Shown here piece by piece: positions 23,954 through 32,860 of a stretch of DNA of 63,773 bases. The stretch covers positions 1-63,773 of the forward strand of contig JAUXSD010000009.1 of NCBI GenBank assembly GCA_030681525.1. Direction: 5' to 3'. This DNA comes from Solirubrobacteraceae bacterium (GTDB lineage Bacteria; Actinomycetota; Thermoleophilia; Solirubrobacterales; Solirubrobacteraceae). Each line of letters starts with the position of its first letter. Position 1 is the stretch's first letter. Under the pieces are notes generated by a model. That model saw only the letters and a list, made by a program, of their open reading frames with translations. It did not search any database and had not been told where the DNA came from. A program made the translations under genes and the position numbers.

Positions 23954-24304
23954 ATGGCGCAGCTCATCACCGACCACGGCGACCTCGTGCTCTCGCTGTC
24001 GCGGTGGGAGCGCGTCGGCGCGCTGCACGGGAGCATCCGCGCGCCGCTGAGCGCCGTCGAGGACGTCGCCGTGACCGACGCGCCGTTTCGTGAGCTGCGC
24101 GGCATGCGCGCGCCGGGCACCGGGTTCCCGCGCGTCATCGCGCTCGGGACGTGGCGCAGGAGCCGCACGGAGAAGGGCTTCGCGGCGGTCTACCGCGGCA
24201 AGCGCGGGGTGGTCGTGCGCCTGCGCGATCACGAGTTCGGGTGGCTGTGCCTCAGCGCCGACGACCCGGAGGAGATCGTCGCGCGCATCCGCGCCGCCGC
24301 CTGA
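23954..24304 (+). CDS. Small conserved protein with PH-like or beta-rich fold, unknown
   Basis: 116 residues of alternating beta-strand character: LVLSLSRWERVGALHGSI, VEDVAVTDAPFRELRG, RVIALGTW and KGFAAVYRGKRGVVVRLRD, ending DPEEIVARIRAAA. This resembles single bacterial PH-like domains found in actinobacteria, but I cannot assign a function. ATG 23954 is preferred to GTG 23948. Confidence 0.65.
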   Translation: MAQLITDHGDLVLSLSRWERVGALHGSIRAPLSAVEDVAVTDAPFRELRGMRAPGTGFPRVIALGTWRRSRTEKGFAAVYRGKRGVVVRLRDHEFGWLCLSADDPEEIVARIRAAA

Positions 24305-24318
24305 GCCCTGCGCGAAAC

Positions 24319-25923
24319 TCAGCGCTTGGCGCGCCGCGCCCGGAGCACCTTCAACGTCGCCTCGGCGCTGGCCTTGCGGCCGGTGATGTCGCGCGCCTGC
24401 ACGAGCACCTTGTAGCTCGCCGCCGCGCGCGGGGGCCGGGGCCAGCGCAGCGTGCGCACGCCGCTGCCGAGGTCTGCGCCGAGCACGACGACGGTCCGGC
24501 CGCCGCGACGCAGGCGCAGCGTCACGTTCGACGGCTTGGAGACCGACAGCTTCAGCACGGCAGGCTTGCCGCCGCGCGCGCGGCGTGACACGAGCCGCAC
24601 GACGGCCGGCCGCGTGAGGTACTGCGTGAAGCGCTCGCCCGCCGCGCAGTGGGGACCCGGGTCGAGCGTCGCGATCGGGGCCGGTGGCGTGGGCGCGCCC
24701 GGCAGCGGCACGGTGCCGCCGGCCGGGGTGGCGGGAGCCGGCGGCGGGATCACCCGCGCCGCGTCCTCGGTCATGCGCTGGCAGAGGTTGCGCAGGAAGT
24801 CGCGCGCGAGCGTGTGGTAGCTCACGTCGGCGTCGCGACCGCCGAGCGCGTAGCGCGACCAGCCGCCGGTGTCGTACCGGGGAAGCTCGTCGCGCAGCTG
24901 CGCCTCGCCGGCGGCGAACAGCGCGCGGCCCTCGGCGTCGTTGGCCAGCACGCCGAAGTCGTGCAGCCCGTTGAGCGCCTGCGTGAAGCCGTTGAGCACG
25001 CGCAGCCGCGGCGCGAAGGAGTAGATGAGGTAGTGCGCGCCGGCCGGCGTCGTCACCCGCACGCCGCTGGGCGGCCGCGCGCGGAAGATCCCCAGGCCGG
25101 CGCGCGCGGCCTCGAAGTAGCGCGGCTCGCCGAAGCGCACCGCGGCCCGCGACAGCGCCTGCAGCGCGGTGCCCTGCGCCAGGGCGCTGACCCACGGGGG
25201 CCGCCCGCCGTCGAAGCGGAAGAGGTACTCCCAGGCGATCCCGCCGGCGCGCTCGGCGGCCAGCGCCAGCGTCTCGTCCAGCAGCGCCCGCAGCGATGTG
25301 TCGTAGCCGCCCTGCCAGAGCCCGTTGGCCTTGCCGAACGTGCCCAGCCACTGGATCTGCAGCCCCTCGCCGGCGTAGAACTGCCACACGATCCGGCTGC
25401 CCGAGAAGCTCACCCGCGCGCCGTTTCGCAGCAGCGGCCCGTTCGACCACCACTGGCGGTTGCGGGCCACGGTCTCGAACAGCGCGGGCAGGCGCGAGGT
25501 CGTCAGGCCGCCGCTCGCGGCGACGTTCTCGAGGTTGCGCAGCACCGCGCCGAGCGCGTTGCGGCGAGCGCCCGACAGCTTGCGGCGCAGCCGCAGCGCG
25601 TCAGCGTAGATCGCGCGCTTGTCGTCGTGCGTGGCCCGATCGATCGCGCCGGCCGCGAGCATCCGCGCCAGCTCGCCGCGGACCGTCCGGCGCCTCGTCG
25701 CCGCGCTGCGGGCGACGAGTCCGCCGGCGGTCGCCGAGCGCGCCGAACGCGGCGCCCGCACGGCGGGCAGCGACGTCGCGGCCAGCGGCAGCGTGCGGTC
25801 CTCGCGCGTGAACGTCGTCCCGTCGGGACGCAGCGTCGTCAGCGGCGAAGCAGAGGCGGCGGGGGCGAGAACCAGCGCGAGCAGCAGCGCGGGCAAGAGC
25901 CCCCCGATCGGGGTCCGGCGCAC
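24319..25923 (-). CDS. Secreted D-glucuronyl C5-epimerase-like protein
   Basis: 534 residues from GTG 25923, giving a signal peptide (GGLLPALLLALVLAPAASAS). A TAGCAT -10 hexamer ends 7 nt upstream. The middle shows the C5-epimerase C-terminal fold: FYAGEGLQIQWLGTFGKANG, QGTALQALSRAAVRFGEP, HYLIYSFAPRLRVLNGFTQA and DVSYHTLARDFLRNLCQRM. A Pro-rich spacer and a C-terminal Ig-like domain (LKLSVSKPSNVTLRLRRGG) follow. Eukaryotic relatives epimerise glucuronic acid in heparan sulfate; bacterial members act on uronic-acid polysaccharides, so the target here is uncertain. Confidence 0.72.
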   Translation of the reverse strand: MRRTPIGGLLPALLLALVLAPAASASPLTTLRPDGTTFTREDRTLPLAATSLPAVRAPRSARSATAGGLVARSAATRRRTVRGELARMLAAGAIDRATHDDKRAIYADALRLRRKLSGARRNALGAVLRNLENVAASGGLTTSRLPALFETVARNRQWWSNGPLLRNGARVSFSGSRIVWQFYAGEGLQIQWLGTFGKANGLWQGGYDTSLRALLDETLALAAERAGGIAWEYLFRFDGGRPPWVSALAQGTALQALSRAAVRFGEPRYFEAARAGLGIFRARPPSGVRVTTPAGAHYLIYSFAPRLRVLNGFTQALNGLHDFGVLANDAEGRALFAAGEAQLRDELPRYDTGGWSRYALGGRDADVSYHTLARDFLRNLCQRMTEDAARVIPPPAPATPAGGTVPLPGAPTPPAPIATLDPGPHCAAGERFTQYLTRPAVVRLVSRRARGGKPAVLKLSVSKPSNVTLRLRRGGRTVVVLGADLGSGVRTLRWPRPPRAAASYKVLVQARDITGRKASAEATLKVLRARRAKR

Positions 25924-26043
25924 GGGAGCGATGCTAGGTTGAACACCGCGTCCCGGCTGCAGTTGTCCTTGCACGCAGGATCCGCATCGTTTCTTGACAT
26001 CGATGCGTCATCCTGGGGTCGTGCCCGATCAGGAGAGTTCCGC

Positions 26044-27072
26044 GTGACCCGATCGCTTCGCCACATCCTCGCCGCCCTCGCGTGCCTCGCGCTGTGCGGC
26101 GCGCTGCTGGCGGCCTGCGGCGAGGACGAGGAGAAGAGCAGCGGTGCTCGAGGCCTGCTCGACGAGACCTTCGGCAGCGGGGCGGCGGCGATCGAGAACG
26201 GCCGTCTCGACGTCGACTTCCAGCTCGACCCCAAGGGCCTGCTGGCGCTCGGCGGTCCGATCAAGCTCTCGCTCGACGGGCCGTTCTCCTCGCCCGACGG
26301 CGGCGAGCTGCCGCACTTCGACGTCGACTTCGCCGCGACGCTCGCCGGAGACGTCTTCGAGGGCGCCGTGCTGTCCACCGGGCGGGCCGCGTTCGTGCGC
26401 CTCGACGGGACCGCGTACAAGATCGACCGCGAGTTCGTCGCCGAGCTGCGCGAGGGGCTGGCCGACGCCGCCGACGAGAAGCAGCCCGGCCTCAAGGCGC
26501 TCGGGGTCGATCCCCTGCGCTGGATCAGCAACGCCCAGGAGCGCGGCAACGAGCGCATCGACGGCGTCGAGACGACGCGCATCAGCGGTGACGTCGAGGT
26601 CGCCAAGCTGCTCGAGGACATCGACCGCCTGCTCACGAAGGCGGGTGGCTCCGGCGACGGCGGCGACCTGCTCAGCCCGAAGATCCGCCAGCAGATCTCC
26701 GCCGCCGTCAAGTCCGCGAAGGCGGACATCTGGACCGGCACCTCGGACAAGATCCTGCGCCAGCTCGCGGTGCGGATCAGCTTCGCGTTCGACGAGGGCG
26801 AGAAGCCGATCACCGGCCTGGACTCCGGGATCATCAACCTGCGCCTGCGCCTCGCGGACGTCAACAAGACGTCGGTCAGCGTCGACGCCCCCGCCGGTGC
26901 CCGGCCGCTCGACGAGCTGACCGGCGGCGGCATCGGCGCCTTCCTCGACGGCATCGGCAACGGCCTGAGCGGCAAGGGCACGCTGGCCACCGGCCAGTTC
27001 TTGGGCTGCATCACCGGGTCGGGCGGCAACAGCGCGGACCTCGTCAGCTGCATCTCCAAACTCGCCGATTAG
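26044..27072 (+). CDS. Lipoprotein, unknown (LppX/LprG-like size)
   Basis: 342 residues. The lipobox LLAAC follows a hydrophobic signal starting at GTG 26044, with AGGAG 8 nt before it. The mature part has regular amphipathic strands (LDVDFQLDPKGLLALGG, FDVDFAATLAGD, AAFVRLDGTAYKID) and a helix region around DVEVAKLLEDIDRLL, reminiscent of LolA/LppX lipid-binding half-barrels. Two Cys near the C-terminus could form a disulfide. Divergent from the epimerase-like gene. Confidence 0.7.
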   Translation: MTRSLRHILAALACLALCGALLAACGEDEEKSSGARGLLDETFGSGAAAIENGRLDVDFQLDPKGLLALGGPIKLSLDGPFSSPDGGELPHFDVDFAATLAGDVFEGAVLSTGRAAFVRLDGTAYKIDREFVAELREGLADAADEKQPGLKALGVDPLRWISNAQERGNERIDGVETTRISGDVEVAKLLEDIDRLLTKAGGSGDGGDLLSPKIRQQISAAVKSAKADIWTGTSDKILRQLAVRISFAFDEGEKPITGLDSGIINLRLRLADVNKTSVSVDAPAGARPLDELTGGGIGAFLDGIGNGLSGKGTLATGQFLGCITGSGGNSADLVSCISKLAD

Positions 27073-27138
27073 GGGCGCCGACGGCGGGTAGGGGGCCCGC
27101 GGGTCGCCCGACCGCGCGGCCACGTACCCTCTACGTCC

Positions 27139-28284
27139 TTGCGCACGCCCTCCCACACCGCGATCGGCACCTGGAGCGGCGGCCGCTACCTGCACTTCGG
27201 CGAACCGATCGGCGAGGAGCGCCTCGAGGCTCTGCTCACACCCGGAGACGGCCTCGACACGCTGCTGACCGCCGACGCCTACGGCGCGGGTGAGGCCGAT
27301 CGCCTGCTCGGCCGCGCGCTCGCGGGCGGCGATCGCGACAGCGTCTGCGTCGTCGGCGCGATCGGGCACGACTTCTACGAGGGCGAGCGCGAGGGCGCCA
27401 AGGGCTACCCGCGCTTCACCGATCCGCGCCTGCGCGGGCCGCAGGAGTACGCCGACTACGTGCGGATGGCGACCGAGCGCAGCCTCGAGCGGCTGGGCAT
27501 CGACGCCTTCGACCTGCTGCTGCTGCACAACCCCGACCGCACCGGCTACACGAGCGAGACGGTCTGGGCGGCGATGCGCGCCGTCCGCGACGAGGGCCTC
27601 ACCGGCCGCCTCGGCGTCGCTCCCGGGCCCGCCAACGGCTTCACGCTGGACGTCATCGACTGCCTCGAGCGCTTCGGCGAGCTGATCGACTGGGCGATGG
27701 TCATCCTCAATCCGCTCGAGCCGTGGCCCGCCGAGCTGTGCCTGCGCGCCGCGCGCGAACACGACGTGCAGGTCATGACGCGCGTCGTCGACTACGGCGG
27801 CCTGTTCTGGGACGACGTCAAGCCGGGCCACAACTTCGCGCCGCGCGACCACCGCACGTTTCGTCCCGCGGGCTGGGTCGAGGCCGGCGCCGAGAAGCTC
27901 GAGCGGCTGCGCCCGATCGCCGAGCGCCACGGGCTGACCCTGCTGCAGCTCGCCGCGCAGTGGTGCCTGGCGCACGAGCCGGTCGCGTGCGTCGTGCCGA
28001 CGCTCATCCAGGAGCCCGGGCCCGACGCTCGCACGATCGAGGACAAGCGCGCCGAGCTGCTCGCCACACCCCGCGAGGTCGTGCTCGACGACACCGAGGT
28101 CGCGACGATCCGGGCGATCGGCGACAACACCGGCAGCATGTCGCTCAAGGGCGCCGACCCGCAGCACGAGGGCGAGCCGCGTCCGGACCGCTGGCCGCTG
28201 ACGCCCGACCTCGACGCCGTCGCCCGCCGCTGGGGCATCGAGCCCGAGCGCGATCTTCGCCACCTGAGCGCCGCCCGTGGCTGA
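27139..28284 (+). CDS. Aldo/keto reductase
   Basis: 381 residues in an AKR TIM barrel. LLTADAYGAGEADRLLGRAL contains the catalytic Asp/Tyr region; SLERLGIDAFDLLLLHNPDR has the family strand with His; and QLAAQWCLAHEPVACVVPTL is the late NADPH-site block. It reduces carbonyls with NADPH; the substrate is not predictable. The only start is TTG 27139; TACCCT ends 8 nt before it, so the transcript may be leaderless. It overlaps the antiporter gene by 8 nt. Confidence 0.82.
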   Translation: MRTPSHTAIGTWSGGRYLHFGEPIGEERLEALLTPGDGLDTLLTADAYGAGEADRLLGRALAGGDRDSVCVVGAIGHDFYEGEREGAKGYPRFTDPRLRGPQEYADYVRMATERSLERLGIDAFDLLLLHNPDRTGYTSETVWAAMRAVRDEGLTGRLGVAPGPANGFTLDVIDCLERFGELIDWAMVILNPLEPWPAELCLRAAREHDVQVMTRVVDYGGLFWDDVKPGHNFAPRDHRTFRPAGWVEAGAEKLERLRPIAERHGLTLLQLAAQWCLAHEPVACVVPTLIQEPGPDARTIEDKRAELLATPREVVLDDTEVATIRAIGDNTGSMSLKGADPQHEGEPRPDRWPLTPDLDAVARRWGIEPERDLRHLSAARG

Positions 28285-29443
28285 ACCGAAAGCCGGCGCG
28301 CCGCCGCCCGCCCGCGGCGGCGGGATCGCCAAGGTGCGCCGTTTTTTGCTGTCCGGCTCGGGCTGGCCGTACCTGCTCGTCCCGTTCATCCCGATCGCGA
28401 TCCTGCTCGAGCTCAACCACGCCGAGGCGGCGGTCATCTTCGGCGCCGCGGCGGCGGGCGTCGTGCCGACGGCCGCGCTCATGGGGCGCGCCACCGAGGA
28501 GCTCGCGCACCGCTCGGGACCGGGCATCGGCGGCCTGCTGAACGTGACGTTCGGCAACGCGCCGGAGATGATCATCGCGATCTTCGCGCTGAACGCCGGC
28601 CTGCAGGAGGTCGTCAAGGCATCGATCATCGGCTCGATCCTCGGCAACATCCTGCTCGTGATGGGCGCCGCGATGCTGTTCGGCGGCCTGAAGCGCACGC
28701 GCCAGACCTTCAACCCGACCGCCGCCGGCGTGCAGTCCTCGATGCTGCTGCTCGCGGCCGTCGCGCTCGTCATGCCGACGGTCTTCCAGCTCGTGTCGGG
28801 TGGCGGCCTGCCGCAGGTGGGCGAGGAGCGGGTGGACTTCGGCGCGGACCTCGAGACGATGTCGCTGATCGTCGCCTTCATCCTGCTGGGCTCCTACGCC
28901 GCCGGCCTGGTCTTCTCGCTGAAGTCGCACCGCGCGCTGTTCAACCCGACGTCGGAGGCGGAGGAGCACCTCGACGACGAGCCGTGGTCGATCCGCACGG
29001 CGGTCCTCACGCTGGCCGGCGCCGGCATCGCGGTCGGCGTGATGTCGGAGATCCTCGTCGGCTCGATCTCCGAGGCGTCGGAGACGATCGGCCTGAGCGA
29101 GTTCTTCGTCGGCCTCATCGTCGTGGCGATCGTCGGCAATGCCGCCGAGCATTGGGTGGCGATCTACTTCGCCGCCAAGGACAAGATGGACCTCGCGGTC
29201 AACATCTCGATCGGCTCGAGCGCGCAGATCGCGCTGTTCGTCGCGCCGGTGCTCGTGCTGCTGTCCTTCGTCGTCGGCCCCAACCCGATGGCCCTGGTCT
29301 TCAACGGCTTCGAGCTCGGCGCGGTCTTCCTGGCGATCATGATCGCCAACCACGTCACCCACGACGGCGAGTCGACGTGGTACGAGGGCCTGCAGCTCCT
29401 CGCGGTCTACGCGGTCCTCGGCGTCGTCTTCTTCTTCGCGTAG
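28277..29443 (+). CDS. Calcium/proton antiporter (CaCA family, Cax/ChaA type)
   Basis: 388 residues with about eleven membrane spans. The two alpha-repeat signatures are clear: GGLLNVTFGNAPEMIIAIFA (first) and IVVAIVGNAAEHWVAIYFAA (second), the GNxxE motifs that bind the cation. An acidic loop (EAEEHLDDEPW) separates the halves. It exports calcium or a similar cation in exchange for protons. GTG 28277 overlaps the aldo/keto reductase end. Confidence 0.92.
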   Translation: MAEPKAGAPPPARGGGIAKVRRFLLSGSGWPYLLVPFIPIAILLELNHAEAAVIFGAAAAGVVPTAALMGRATEELAHRSGPGIGGLLNVTFGNAPEMIIAIFALNAGLQEVVKASIIGSILGNILLVMGAAMLFGGLKRTRQTFNPTAAGVQSSMLLLAAVALVMPTVFQLVSGGGLPQVGEERVDFGADLETMSLIVAFILLGSYAAGLVFSLKSHRALFNPTSEAEEHLDDEPWSIRTAVLTLAGAGIAVGVMSEILVGSISEASETIGLSEFFVGLIVVAIVGNAAEHWVAIYFAAKDKMDLAVNISIGSSAQIALFVAPVLVLLSFVVGPNPMALVFNGFELGAVFLAIMIANHVTHDGESTWYEGLQLLAVYAVLGVVFFFA

Positions 29444-29479
29444 TGATCCACCGGTGAAACGTCCCGCGAACGTCCTCTG

Positions 29480-30451
29480 ATGGGTGTCTATGAGCTCGGT
29501 GGGCTGGTCGTCGTGCTGCTCGCGCTGCTGTGGTTCGACCTGCACTTCTTCGCGCGCGGCCGCGACGCGACGTTCGCCGAGAGCGTGCGCTGGTCGATCG
29601 GCTGGCTCGTGCTCGGCCTGGCCGTCACGGGCGTCGTCGTCGCGCTCAACGGCAGCGAGGACGGCGTCAACTACGTCACGGTCTACCTCATCGAGCGCTC
29701 GCTGTCGCTCGACAACCTCTTCGTGTTCATCCTGCTGTTCGCGTACTTCGGGATCCCCCATGCGCACCGCGCGCGGCTGCTGTTCTGGGGGATCATGGCG
29801 GCGCTCGCGCTGCGCGGCCTGGCGATCCTCGGCGGCACGGCGCTCATCGAGCGCTTCCACGTCGTCCTCTACATCCTCGGCGTGCTGCTGCTCGTGCTCG
29901 CCTACCGGATCTACAAGGGGGTGGGCGAGAACGTCGACCCCGACCGCAACCTCGTAGTGCGCGGCGTGCGCAAGGTCTTCCCGGTCACCGAGGGCTTCCA
30001 CGGCGGGCGCTGGTTTCACCGCCACGAGGGGCGCCGCCACGTCACGCCGATCTTCCTGTGCCTGGCGGCCATCGTGGCGGCCGACATCGCCTTCGCGGTC
30101 GACTCGATCCCGGCCGCCTTCGCGATCACGCGCGACCCGCTGATCATCTGGGCCGGCAACGTCTTCGCGCTGCTCGGCCTGCGCGCGCTGTTCGTGCTCG
30201 TCGAGGGCCTGATCCGGCGCTTCCGCTACCTCGACGAGACGATCGCCGTCGTGCTGGGGATCATCGGCGTCAAGCTGCTCATCGAGGAGTGGGTGCACAT
30301 CGGGCCGGTCATGAACCTCGTGCTCGTGGCGGTCGCCTTCGCGATCGGGATCGCCGCGTCGCTGATCGGCGACAAGCGCGACCCCGAGGGCGCGGCCGAG
30401 CGGCGCGCGCAGCGGACCGCCGAGGACGCCGAGGAGGCGCACCAGTTGTGA
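29480..30451 (+). CDS. TerC-family integral membrane protein
   Basis: 323 residues, about eight helices. YLIERSLSLDNLFVFILLFA and AADIAFAVDSIPAAFAITRD are the two conserved TerC blocks whose Asp/Glu residues lie in the membrane. TerC proteins are tied to tellurite resistance and, in other bacteria, to manganese export during protein secretion. The gap to the antiporter gene is only 36 nt, so the two cation-handling genes are probably co-transcribed. Confidence 0.9.
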   Translation: MGVYELGGLVVVLLALLWFDLHFFARGRDATFAESVRWSIGWLVLGLAVTGVVVALNGSEDGVNYVTVYLIERSLSLDNLFVFILLFAYFGIPHAHRARLLFWGIMAALALRGLAILGGTALIERFHVVLYILGVLLLVLAYRIYKGVGENVDPDRNLVVRGVRKVFPVTEGFHGGRWFHRHEGRRHVTPIFLCLAAIVAADIAFAVDSIPAAFAITRDPLIIWAGNVFALLGLRALFVLVEGLIRRFRYLDETIAVVLGIIGVKLLIEEWVHIGPVMNLVLVAVAFAIGIAASLIGDKRDPEGAAERRAQRTAEDAEEAHQL

Positions 30452-30470
30452 GGCTCGGCGGCGCGCCGCG

Positions 30471-31562
30471 ATGACAGCGGACCTCGATCCGCTCGCCGTC
30501 GTCCGCCGCCGCCTGGCCGCCCACGGTCTGACCGGCCGCGCGCCGTTCGCCGCCGTCGCCGAGGCCGTCGCCTGGTTCGGCGGGATGCAGGCGCAGGAGT
30601 ACGCCGAGGCGCAGTGGTCGATCGGGATGCGGGTGCAGGACGCGACCGCATCCGACGTCGAGGCGGCGTGCGATCGCGGTGAGATCCTGCGCACCCACGT
30701 CCTGCGCCCGACCTGGCACTTCGTCGCGGCGGCCGACCTGCGCTGGCTGTTGCGCCTGACCGGCCATCGGGTGCAGGCCAAGAGCGCGGGGCGCCGGCGC
30801 GAGCTCGGCCTCGACGACGAGACGCTGGCGCGCTGCCACGAGGTGATCGCGACCGTGCTTCGCGACGGCGAGCCACGCACGCGCCGCGAGCTCGGTGCGG
30901 AGCTGGAGGCGGCCGGGATCGACATGGCCGGCCAGCGGCTCCCGCACACGCTCGGCCACGCGGAGCTCGCCGGGGTCGTGGCCAGCGGACCGCGCCGTGG
31001 CAAGCAGCACACGTACCGGCTGATCGACGACCGCGTGCCGGCCGCCCCGCAGCGCTCGCGCGAGGCGGACGTGGCCGAGCTCGTCCGGCGCTACTTCACG
31101 AGCCACGGTCCCGCGACGCTGCGCGACTTCGCGTGGTGGTCGGGGCTGACGCTGACCGACGGCCGGGCGGGGCTCGCGGCGTGCGGCGAGCAGCTCGTGG
31201 GGGTGCAGGCGCCGGACGGCACGCTGTGGGTCTCCGCGGCCACGCCGGCGCCCGCACGCGATCGCCGCGAGAGCGAGGCGCTCCTGCTGGGCACCTACGA
31301 CGAGCTGACGGTCGCCCACCGCGACCTGCGCAACGTCCACGCCGACGGCCGCGCGACGAACGAGTTGCCGATCCGCCCGATCGTCGTCGACGGCCTCACG
31401 GTCGGCGGCTGGACCCGGCGCCTCGCGCGCCGCGAGGTGACGATCGCGGCCGTGCTGGAATCTCCGCTGGACAAGCGCCAGGGCGCGGCGCTCCACGCGG
31501 CCGCCGATCGGTTCGGAGCGTTCGTCGGGCTGCCGGCGCGGCTCGAGTCGCGGCCGGCGTAA
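30471..31562 (+). CDS. AlkZ-like winged-helix DNA glycosylase family protein
   Basis: 363 residues of the HTH_42 family. AVAEAVAWFGGMQAQEYAEA carries the conserved GxQAQ-type motif; ILRTHVLRPTWHFVAAADL, FTSHGPATLRDFAWWSGLTL and LLLGTYDELTVAHRD follow in family order. Streptomyces AlkZ cuts azinomycin-crosslinked DNA with the QxQ motif; here the motif reads MQAQEY, consistent with glycosylase activity. This is a second, clearly different family member in the window (see 6496-7731). Confidence 0.82.
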   Translation: MTADLDPLAVVRRRLAAHGLTGRAPFAAVAEAVAWFGGMQAQEYAEAQWSIGMRVQDATASDVEAACDRGEILRTHVLRPTWHFVAAADLRWLLRLTGHRVQAKSAGRRRELGLDDETLARCHEVIATVLRDGEPRTRRELGAELEAAGIDMAGQRLPHTLGHAELAGVVASGPRRGKQHTYRLIDDRVPAAPQRSREADVAELVRRYFTSHGPATLRDFAWWSGLTLTDGRAGLAACGEQLVGVQAPDGTLWVSAATPAPARDRRESEALLLGTYDELTVAHRDLRNVHADGRATNELPIRPIVVDGLTVGGWTRRLARREVTIAAVLESPLDKRQGAALHAAADRFGAFVGLPARLESRPA

Positions 31563-31580
31563 CCCACGCCCGCCGCCGAC

Positions 31581-31904
31581 CTACTCGTCCTCGAGGTCGT
31601 CGGCCTCCGGCTCGGCGTTCTCGTGGTCGTCGACGATGTCCTCGTCGGTGTGGACCGCGCCGGCCAGAGCGGAGCCGTGGCGGACCTGGAAGGCCTGCAT
31701 GAGCTCGTCGCGAGCGTCGCCGTCGATCGGGACCTCGTCGGAGATGAGGACCCAGTCCGCCCCCTCGAAGTCCTCCATGTTGAAGATCTCCGTGTCGACG
31801 TCGGGGGAGTCGTCGATGACGACGAGCACCTCGGTCTGGGGGTTGAAGTACGTCCCCGGGCGATTGACGATGTCTTCGAAGTCGAACTGTCGCGGATTGG
31901 CCAT
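31581..31904 (-). CDS. Small acidic protein, unknown
   Basis: 107 residues, very acidic (tail EDIVDDHENAEPEADDLED). ANPRQFDFEDIVNRPGTYFN and TEVLVVIDDSPDVDTEIFNM look like a folded beta-rich core. ATG 31904 has a weak AGGG upstream. First of a run of minus-strand small genes; no family recognised. Confidence 0.65.
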   Translation of the reverse strand: MANPRQFDFEDIVNRPGTYFNPQTEVLVVIDDSPDVDTEIFNMEDFEGADWVLISDEVPIDGDARDELMQAFQVRHGSALAGAVHTDEDIVDDHENAEPEADDLEDE

Positions 31905-31917
31905 TGCCCTATCTCTA

Positions 31918-32337
31918 TCAGGTCAGGTCGCGGATCCGCCGCTCGATCTCCTGCTCGACGTCGAGCGGTTCCTCGCCGGCGCGTACCCGGCGCGCGTTGC
32001 GGGCAACCACGTGCTGGCGGATCTCCTCGCGCAGGCCGGCGTCGACGTCGCCGGCCGGCGGCCCGGCAAGCGCCGCGATCTGGGCGTCGAGGTCGAGCGG
32101 CGCCTCGCCGCGCCGCTCCCGGCGCGCGTTGCGGGCCTCGAGCATCTGGCGGATCTCCTCGTCGCGCTCGACCGCCGCCGGGGGCCGCTCGCCGCCGGAC
32201 GCGCCGTCGCGGTCGCGGACGAGCCCGCGGCCGCCGATCTCACGGTAGGAGCGGCCCGTCCCGACGAGCGTGTACACCGCGACGATCGCGCCGACGACGG
32301 CGACGACCCACACGATCGTTCCGAAGGCCTCCTCCAT
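31918..32337 (-). CDS. Single-pass membrane protein with a duplicated charged helix motif
   Basis: 139 residues from ATG 32337. An N-terminal membrane helix (TIVWVVAVVGAIVAVYTLVG) leads to two copies of one motif: EIRQMLEARNARRERRGEAP with LDLDAQI, and EIRQHVVARNARRVRAGEEP with LDVEQEI. The same motif is common in short actinobacterial proteins of unknown role. The duplication gives a near-perfect internal repeat spaced 43 residues apart. Confidence 0.72.
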   Translation of the reverse strand: MEEAFGTIVWVVAVVGAIVAVYTLVGTGRSYREIGGRGLVRDRDGASGGERPPAAVERDEEIRQMLEARNARRERRGEAPLDLDAQIAALAGPPAGDVDAGLREEIRQHVVARNARRVRAGEEPLDVEQEIERRIRDLT

Positions 32338-32357
32338 GAGGGGATGATCGCAGCGGG

Positions 32358-32720
32358 TCAGCGCGGCGTCTGCTGGTGCCCGACCAGGCGCCAGGCCCCG
32401 TCGCGCCGGACGTACGCGCTGCTGACGAGCGCCGAGTACTCGGCGCCGTCGCGCACGGCGACGACCCCGTACACGACGAGCGCGCCGTCCTCGCCCAGCC
32501 GCAGCACCTGCGGGTCCTCGAGCGCAAACGACGCCCACGGCGCGCCGCCCATCGACTCCAGGATCGCGGCGCGGTCGGTGAGGCGCAAACCGCCGGGCAG
32601 CAGCATCACGACCGTCTCGTCGAGCACGCGCCCGTAGAACTCCTGCGCCGCTGCGCCGTCCGCCGACAGCGCGCGCCACCCGTCGGTCTCGAGGGCGACG
32701 AGCTCGTCGTATGGGTTCAT
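32358..32720 (-). CDS. DUF4440/SnoaL-like protein
   Basis: 120 residues with the NTF2-like cone fold: YDELVALETDGWRALSADGA, AAQEFYGRVLDETVVMLLPG, then LVSSAYVRRDGAWRLVGHQQ at the end. Such proteins bind small ligands or act as isomerases or hydrolases. ATG 32720 has GGAGG seven nt upstream, so the longer frame is not used. Function unknown. Confidence 0.8.
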   Translation of the reverse strand: MNPYDELVALETDGWRALSADGAAAQEFYGRVLDETVVMLLPGGLRLTDRAAILESMGGAPWASFALEDPQVLRLGEDGALVVYGVVAVRDGAEYSALVSSAYVRRDGAWRLVGHQQTPR

Positions 32721-32809
32721 CGGAGGTCCTCCGTTCGTCCGGATCGGCCGTTTCGTGGCGCGATACCCGCGCGGCCGGGTGTGACGTCCGCTACGCTTCG
32801 GGGTAGCTG

Positions 32810-32825
32810 TTGACTGACCAGTCAA
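32810..32825. promoter_or_regulatory. Perfect palindrome in the acyl-CoA dehydrogenase promoter
   Basis: TTGACTGACCAGTCAA is a perfect 16-bp inverted repeat 35 nt before ATG 32861. A TAGCTG -10-like hexamer sits directly in front (32804-32809), with GTGACG 17 nt further up, so a bound protein would block transcription start. The form is typical of TetR-type repressor sites of fatty-acid genes; no TetR gene is in the window. Confidence 0.65.
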
Positions 32826-32860
32826 TCTAACGCCTCAGAACCCCTTTCAGGAGCCACCCA

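Noticed and set aside
29444-29479. Manganese (yybP-ykoY) riboswitch before the TerC gene
   Set aside because: TerC genes often have one, but only 36 nt separate it from the antiporter gene, too short for the aptamer.
26029-31012. Two minus-strand frames of about 950 residues
   Set aside because: They run antisense through the lipoprotein, aldo/keto reductase, antiporter and TerC genes, all of which have clear family motifs on the plus strand.
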